In this document: piece after piece, positions 58,357 to 64,000 of the stretch
How positions within the stretch are numbered: the stretch's first letter is position 1
Layout: every line of letters starts with the position of its first letter
Origin: Pseudoscleropodium purum
Lineage: Eukaryota > Streptophyta > Bryopsida > Hypnales > Brachytheciaceae
Direction: 5' to 3'
NCBI GenBank assembly: GCA_963969395.1
Contig: OZ017805.1
Location: 7,130,001-7,194,000, forward strand
Length of the DNA: 64,000 bases
Translations under genes and position numbers: made by a program
The notes under the pieces: model-generated
Database searches by the model: none
What the model saw: only the letters and a program-made list of their open reading frames with translations
Told to the model about the DNA's origin: nothing

Positions 58357-58503
58357 ATGGCGAAGAGGCCAGTAACAAGAAGTGTGACAGTTAGAAGGCT
58401 ACAAGGTGACAAAAATGTAAGCGGAAGTAATGTAAAGACTAGAAATGAAGAACAAATGAAGAACTTTGAAGTTGAGACAATTAGAATAGTAGTTGGTGCA
58501 AAG
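58357..58503 (+). pseudogene. First exon of the plus-strand paralogue relic
   Basis: An ATG at 58,357 opens MAKRPVTRSVTVRRLQGDKN and runs 49 codons to a clean donor AAG|GTAAGC at 58,503. The frame is intact and the segment basic. A TTGTAG acceptor occurs before 58,575 but the following reading soon stops. The main body of the gene resumes at 60,949. Confidence 0.5.
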
Positions 58504-58589
58504 GTAAGCGTTTCCTCTTAAATTTGAATGTCTTAGAGGTGCTTTAATTTGAATATTCCTTATTCACTTGTAGAAAGCCTTGCCACCAA

Positions 58590-60000
58590 GGGCATCCCGA
58601 GTTGGACCAAGTTCACTCATGCTTCAATTTTTTTTAAAAGTTTAGTGGTATAATCAAACAAACATTGTCTAGGTCAAGTAAAGCTTCGACCCGAAGGTAA
58701 CCCCAGTTGTCTCGAACAATAAACTAGTAGCACTAATTCTCTTATTTTTTGGGAAAATGAAGTCTAGAATTTAGTAGGTGTTGAAGGATTTGTGGCCTTG
58801 AGAGCATCCTTAAGTATGCCATATTTCAATCCAAATGCAATGAGTCACTCTTGATTTTAGAATTGTTTTGGAGAATGGAGGCGATTATCCAGTAGGAGCT
58901 AAATAAGCCTCAAGATTAAGGGCAACTTTAAGTGTACCAAGATTCAAACTAAAATCAATGAGTTCCACTTATTCCAATATTTATTTTTGAGAGTTTTGAC
59001 GCAATTGATCGAATATCATGGAGGTTAGATAGAGCCTCGGTGCTGAAGGCCCTCCAATTGTATTGAACTATGTTCCAATAGCAATGAATCTCTCATATAT
59101 TAGTCTAGATTTTTTATATTTTTGCTGAATGAAGTTCAGATTCTAGTAGGTATAGAAGGAGCATTGGCCCTAAGGGCATTCGCAAGTATGTAGTGTTTCG
59201 ATCCAATCGAAATGAGTCATTATTGATTTTAGAAACATTTTGGAGAATGGAGGCGATTATCTAGTAGGAAATAAGTGAGCCTCGAGATTGAGGGCATCCT
59301 CAAATGTATTGAGATTTAAACTAGAATCAGTGAGTCCCACTTATTCTAATAATTTTTGAGAGTTTCTATACTATCAAACGAATATCTTGGAGGTTAAAAA
59401 GAGCCTCGGCCCCAAGGTCCACCCTTGCTATATCAAGCTACAATCCAATAGTAGTAAATTTCTCATATATCAATCATGATTTTTTATATTTTTGAAGAAT
59501 TAAGGCTAGATTCTAGTAGGTTTTGAAAGAGCTTTGACCTTGAAAGCATTTCTATTTATGCGATATTGCAAATCAATTGCAATGAGTCACTTTTCTATTT
59601 TTTTTTAAAATTTGGCAAATAGAGGCAACTTTGTAGTTGGTGCTAAGTGAGCCTTAGGACCAAGGACATCCTCTATTGTACTGAGGTCTTAACTAGAATC
59701 AGTAAGTTCCGCATATTTTTGAGAATTTTGACAAAATTAAACAAACGTCATGGAGGTCAGTCAAAGCATTGGCCCCTAGGGCAATCTCAATAGCAATGAA
59801 TCACACATCTTTCAATCTAAATTATTCAAATTAGAAAATCAACATTTAGTTGGTTGTTGAGTGACTTTGACTCCGAGAGCATCTTTGGTTACAACGAACA
59901 AGTATGAATGAGCTACTTTATTTCCAATCTTTGTTTTTTTAATGAAATTTGAAACTTAGAAGGTCCAAAAGAACCTCGGCGTTGACGGTTGCTTCTCGAG
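58590..60000 (+). repeat. Degenerate tandem array of about 13 units of about 120 bp
   Basis: Units share a core like GAGCCTCGG-CC-AAGGGCATCCTC followed by T-TATYGAG-TT-AACTAGAATCARTGAGTC. Cores fall at about 58590, 58684, 58800, 58906, 59031, 59160, 59278, 59401, 59530, 59649, 59765, 59868 and 59970 (spacing 94-129 bp). Every third unit is most alike: GGAGAATGGAGGCGATTATC recurs at 58,869 and 59,232 with a weaker match at 59,613, giving a trimer period of about 365-380 bp. It lies between exon 1 and the next clear exon of the plus-strand relic, so it may be intronic. Confidence 0.65.
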
Positions 60001-60412
60001 ACCAGTTGATTGGGGTGTTATTTAGCAGAACTAGCTTTTTAATAATCATACCTTCTTAATACTATTATATAATTTCTATTAAATCTAACAATTTTTAGCT
60101 TTAAAAAGGATCAGGATTTTTAATTATTGTCATTCAAATATAGATCTCAACATTAAAGCTAGTCTTTAGGTCTCTCCATTTTCATTTAAAATTTTTCAAT
60201 TTGTACTTCCACTCTAAATATAGTCATTTCAAATTCTATATTTTGTCTACATTTTCATTTCCAATTTTCCGATTGCATTGATATTTTCAAAACGTAAATG
60301 TTTTTAATGGCTTTTGGCAATGTTTTCAATTATTAGGTTTTAGTAATGGAAAACAACTCTGTGTAGTTGGCATTTAAATTATGTGCAAGAGTGGTTGTAA
60401 AATGTCACCTCA

Positions 60413-60655
60413 GTGCTAAGGCCAACTAGCAAGGCACAAACGTTTGATCAAGAGTTTACAAGTTCAAATTTATATCCTTCTCAATTTGATGAAAGGAAGC
60501 TAAAGAATGATTGGCCTCAAAGCCGAGGTCCCAATATTGTCGGTGAATATCAGTTGGTAGATTTTGGAATGGATATGGAATGGATTCTTTTGGCACGATG
60601 GAATGGATGCTTATTTTGTCGGATAGATCTTCTTTTGTTTTTTAGAGTCATTTGA
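60413..60655 (+). pseudogene. Possible exon of the plus-strand relic
   Basis: The open stretch reads MLRPTSKAQTFDQEFTSSNL ... RGPNIVGEYQLVDFGMD with protein-like composition. No clear acceptor or donor fixes its borders. The sequence CCTCAAAGCCGAGGTCCC inside it resembles the core of the neighbouring tandem array, so a repeat origin is also possible. Confidence 0.3.
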
Positions 60656-60948
60656 TTCCATTATTTGTCTTATTGCATAAAATAGATTTGCTTTGCGATT
60701 CAATGATTCAATGTAATAGGATTTCCCTTGGCACCGAGGTGAGAATGACAATCACAACAAATTTATCTTCTTCTTCCATTGGCTATTGAATAATGGGCTA
60801 TCGACCATCTTCTTTAACCAAAGTACATAGATTGTTATTGTATAATTTCCATTCATGTGACAAAATCCTTTAATACTAATAGATTTCTTCTAATAAATTT
60901 CAATCTTTATAGGAGGTGGCAATAAAATCTCCCATTGTACATTCTTAG

Positions 60949-61570
60949 GTTGTGGCAAAGGAGCACAATGACAAGGATATTGGCCAAGAGGTGTCTACTT
61001 TTGTGAAGGGCGGGGAGAATTTTGATACTAAGTTTACCACTGAGGACGACTTTAGAAAGGCACAGGAATGGAATTCTTCTGCCTCTATTTATGCTTTGAG
61101 ATTAAAACCACATTTAATCTCTCAGTTGAGAATTCCTTTATGTCGTCTTACTATTACGCCCATGATTTGTCCAACTCTTTAATGCAATCTTACAAGACTT
61201 GAATAGGAGTTTGTACATGGATACCAAGATGGATCTAATGTGTTTTACGTATTAGTAACTAACAAGAAAGGAAAGATTGAGCAAGTCTCTAATGTTGAGA
61301 ATGATGCATGGGAGCCAGTGGGCCACTGTGGAATGTTGAAAATGTCTTCAATACCTACCTCAATGCAATTCCAAGATTGGAGAGCTTTCAAAGCTCTAAA
61401 TTTTTTCTGTGGGATGGTAACCATAGGTTGTTGGCATGGTCTTCCTACATTTCCAAATACCATGCCAATGATTGAGATTGGCACATCTTGAGAGATTCTA
61501 TAATTCTGGAGACGAAAGGGAAATTAGCGAAGTCATGTATGCCATGCATAAAATCAACCAGTAAATTAAT
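60949..61570 (+). pseudogene. Large exon of the plus-strand paralogue relic
   Basis: An acceptor CATTCTTAG precedes 60,949. One frame runs to about 61,488 with two in-frame stops, containing FVKGGENFDTKFTTEDDFRK, NVFYVLVTNKKGKIEQVSN, DAWEPVGHCGMLKMSS and FKALNFFCGMVTIGCWHG. After a one-base shift the reading continues ERFYNSGDEREISEVMYAMH to a GTAAAT donor near 61,573. The VFYVLV and FF-MVTI blocks match the minus-strand copy at 10.0-10.3 kb. Function unknown. Confidence 0.55.
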
Positions 61571-61591
61571 CAATTGATTTAGTTCTTTATT

Positions 61592-61806
61592 CACTAGAAA
61601 AAGCCTATGTTCTTTTGATTTTTTTGTGTCTAAGTTGACAAATTTCTTTAGACATCTAGTGAAACAAGTTGTGTTTTTATGTCAACAATTATGTCCATTG
61701 TAACATCTCCATGTTATAGTGGACATAACTGTTAACATAAAAATACAACTTATTTTATTAGATGCCTAGAAAAATCTGTCAATTTAGACATGGGTTTCTT
61801 CTAGTG
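61592..61806. mobile_element. CACTA-type foldback MITE (215 bp)
   Basis: The left end CACTAGAAAAAGCC and the right end (reverse strand) CACTAGAAGAAACC match, and the similarity continues through almost the whole element. TGTCTAARTTGACARATTT, TAGRCATCTA, AAGTTGT(G/A)TTTTTATGT and CA(A/G)TTATGTCCA(T/C)T occur in both arms. It is therefore a near-complete palindrome with a small loop, plus one 17-21 bp arm-specific insertion. Flanks are ATT on the left and GTT on the right, a target duplication with one mismatch. It sits in an intron of the plus-strand relic. Confidence 0.7.
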
Positions 61807-61874
61807 GTTTTGTTTTTTTGGAAGTTTTATTAAGTTTTTATTTATTTATTAATCTTCATCATTTTGCCTTGTAG

Positions 61875-62064
61875 ACATACAGAGAATTTGTTTATCAAAA
61901 CAAATTTGGTACACACATTGTATTGTATACAAAAGTATGGAATACTACCACTAGATAAGTTTGTGGAGCACTTGAGTACTTCTAAGATGGCACAATGCAC
62001 CCAAAACATACAAAAGAGTTGGTACCCTATGTCTATGGAAGTCTTCACATCCTTCATTTTTCAA
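61875..62064 (+). pseudogene. 190-nt exon, paralogue of 9620-9809
   Basis: The acceptor CTTGTAG precedes 61,875 and the donor GTAATG follows 62,064. It encodes RHTENLFIKTNLVHTLYCIQ, KYGILPLDKFVEHLSTSKMA and WYPMSMEVFTSFIFQ in an open frame. Length, borders and residues align with the minus-strand exon at 9,620-9,809. This exon is less damaged than most of the gene. Confidence 0.65.
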
Positions 62065-62157
62065 GTAATGATTCTCATTAACCTTAAACGTTTATTTTTT
62101 TTATTTTTCGTGGTTTCTAGCACCACGATTAATTTTTTTATTATTGTGTAGTATAAG

Positions 62158-62342
62158 ATTGCGACAATAGCTAACTTAGTAGTTCAAATATATAAAGAGG
62201 ATACTACGAAAGAAGATCAATCTCCAAAAGCCATTTTGGCTACCATGAGATTAGCTACAAAGGACACAACATCCAAATTGATCCAAAAATTGGGCAAGTT
62301 GATAGTGGTGGCTAATCCCTAGTTGGAGAGAAAATTCCTTAA
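62158..62342 (+). pseudogene. Following exon of the plus-strand relic
   Basis: The reading YKIATIANLVVQIYKEDTTK, ILATMRLATKDTTSKLIQKL and GKLIVVANP is followed by one in-frame TAG and a donor AAAGAG|GTATGA near 62,346. The end matches the minus-strand copy near 9,300 (QKLYKIQVVAN). Confidence 0.5.
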
Positions 62343-62504
62343 AGAGGTATGATCATGTTAACTACCTCATTTTATTACTTGTTCACTTGCAATTTTTAAT
62401 TGTTCTAATTCCAATTTTTTCATGCTAGAGGTTGAGTGCCATTGGACCCAAAATATCCAAGGTTGACAAGATGTTTAGATGTTCGGACTTTCGCAACATC
62501 CCAT

Positions 62505-62697
62505 GACTTTTGAATTTTTTTTTAGTTGTCCACCTTGTTTGTTTGTCTACCAATCCTATCTGCCATGCAATCCATGAGATCTAACGGCTTAAATCTATCT
62601 ACATTGGCCGTCCATGAGATTTGACAACCTAGATCCATACAACGGACGGTATGGACAGTGCCTTTAGAAGGTGGATAGAAAAAATTAAAATTCTGTC
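62505..62697. mobile_element. MITE-like inverted repeat (about 193 bp)
   Basis: Arms at 62,505-62,536 and 62,668-62,697 are complementary (GAC-TTT-AATTTTTT-TCCACCTT and inverse). Between them a direct repeat TCCATGAGATYTRACRRCYTARATC occurs twice. No target duplication could be defined. Confidence 0.4.
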
Positions 62698-63074
62698 TAC
62701 AACGTTTGGACGTTTGGATTTCAGACGCTAATTTGCCCCAAAAGTTCTAATTTGTCCACCCAAAAAATATCACTCCAAAAATGATGTTGGATTAGTTGCA
62801 AATTATTGCAACTTCCAATGTCAATAGTGAGTAAAAAGTCAGGTGGCTTCAATGGTGGAATTTTTCAACTAAAACAAGAAAGGCAAGATGGTTTGCAACA
62901 AAGCCAGTTGAAGAGAATGAATTGAAGTGCTTGGCAAAAACTTGTTGGTATGCTTGGATAAGTATTTCTAATCTATCTCTTTCTTTTTAGAAATGCATTC
63001 TTTTGTTTTGGTCTTGCATGATGTTTTCTTTGGCTTCAATAATTTATTCCTATCTAATAGTTTATTTATCTTTT

Positions 63075-63330
63075 TCCAACAAATTGAAGAACTAGAGTCT
63101 GAAATGTTTGATGACATTATAAAAAAGGACCAATTGCCATTGAACATGAATTCTACCAAAGAGACAAACACTATTCTAGATTATCTTAAGGGATGGAGGA
63201 TCTATGTTTGGGACAAAGTTTTCTTGGGACATTTCAAGGGGCAAGAGGACTTTAAATAGTTAAATGACTTCAAGAAGCACAAAGGCATGAACTTGGTGGT
63301 GAAACGTGTAACTCTCAAGTATGGATATTA
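63075..63330 (+). pseudogene. Downstream exon of the plus-strand relic
   Basis: After a polypyrimidine/CAACAAATTG entry the frame reads EELESEMFDDIIKKDQLPLN, KETNTILDYLKGWRIYVWDK, one TAG, then NDFKKHKGMNLVVKRVTLKY. A single stop interrupts an otherwise open exon of about 80 codons. A further fragment lies at 63,600-63,705 (LEYKEQLKLSINL, one TAG, NREVDNDEFAGFDQDAKA). No family recognised; the gene probably continues past the window. Confidence 0.45.
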
Positions 63331-64000
63331 TTGCATATAGTCATTAATTATGATTTCTTGAATTAGATGATATTTGGCCATAAGACATGATATCTTTTGG
63401 TTGACATTTTTTGGTTCTACAAGTATTTCAAGTTTGAGTTGCTGGCAAAAGGAGCTATTGCAAAACTTGATTTATTACTTTTTCTATTAATGTGGTTGGA
63501 TGCTTCATCTGAGCATTGCATGTTTTCTCCATCACAATTACAATAGTAGACCAATTTGCACCTCAAGACAGGTGCTTGGTATTTCGATTGCCCACTAGAG
63601 TTCATGCTAGAGTATAAAGAGCAGCTCAAGCTTTCTATTAATTTGTAGAACAGGGAAGTGGACAACGATGAATTTGCTGGCTTTGACCAAGATGCCAAAG
63701 CATAAGCTATGAAAAAGGAGGAGGTTGATAAAATGATAACATTGAAAATTGTAAAGTAGTAGAAAAGGCTAAGGATAGATTGACAAAGAGGACCTTGGAA
63801 GTGGCAAACACTGTAGAGGCATTAGCAGTTATGAAAAACAAGGCAAAGAAGGCAAATGATCAAAGTACAAATTTGTCAACTAAAAATGAGGTCTACCAAC
63901 ACTAAGGTTCATTCTCATGTGGCACCAAACGTGATGTTGATTTTGCTTCATTTAGCAAAGAAGGCATGGTGCATGGTGCATGGTCCATCTGCTATGGAAT

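Overview
This window looks like repeat-dominated nuclear DNA of a land plant. The evidence is: GT-AG introns with short exons; a 15.5 kb CACTA (En/Spm-type) DNA transposon with plant-type TNP2, DUF4218 and DUF4216 domains; hAT and CACTA MITEs; palindromic and tandem repeats; and no operons or intact single-copy housekeeping genes. The lineage cannot be fixed from sequence alone. Some relic proteins remind me of transposase-like families I associate with seed-free plants, but that is a weak impression.

Layout. 0-10.4 kb: mostly minus-strand decayed multi-exon genes, including a 1,269-nt exon (3.07-4.33 kb), a methyltransferase-like relic (6.3-8.0 kb) and exons of a gene family that recurs at the other end of the window. 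10.4-16.7 kb: CCGGAT-rich, retroelement-like DNA with a plus-strand coiled-coil relic (11.4-12.8 kb) and a minus-strand relic (15.5-16.2 kb). 16.7-18.1 kb: two related, very GC-rich hAT MITEs with perfect 8-bp target duplications, plus a CACTA-like foldback. 18-25 kb: AT-rich non-coding DNA with an array of about 18 GCTTTAAGC-like palindromes and a 46-bp tandem repeat. 25.1-25.85 kb: three tandem foldback elements. 25.9-33.4 kb: further minus-strand relics and a long ATT microsatellite. 33.5-36.99 kb: non-coding, with a second palindromic motif array.

36,996-52,488 is the centrepiece: a CACTA transposon with 11 perfect terminal bases (25-bp imperfect TIRs) and a 3-bp target duplication (AAT). 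It carries two divergent genes. The plus-strand transposase has four exons whose lengths sum to exactly 1,181 codons, disabled by two in-frame stops. The minus-strand TnpA/Transposase_24-like gene has five exons with matching splice phases, a sixth whose phase does not join, and a seventh. A roughly 320-bp tandem repeat and a 1.56 kb LTR-like insertion sit in its introns.

52.5-64 kb: a minus-strand transposase-like relic (53.6-56.5 kb), then a plus-strand relic gene (58.36 kb to near the window end). The latter is homologous to the minus-strand relic at 9-10.4 kb: both have a 190-nt exon with the same boundaries. It also holds a degenerate tandem array of about 120-bp units and a 215-bp CACTA foldback MITE.

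A recurring pattern is protein-like reading frames more than 1 kb long that contain many in-frame stops but almost no frameshifts. This suggests decay mainly by point substitution, plausibly deamination of methylated cytosine. The CpG-rich hAT MITEs and CACTA element have intact target duplications and look much younger than their surroundings.
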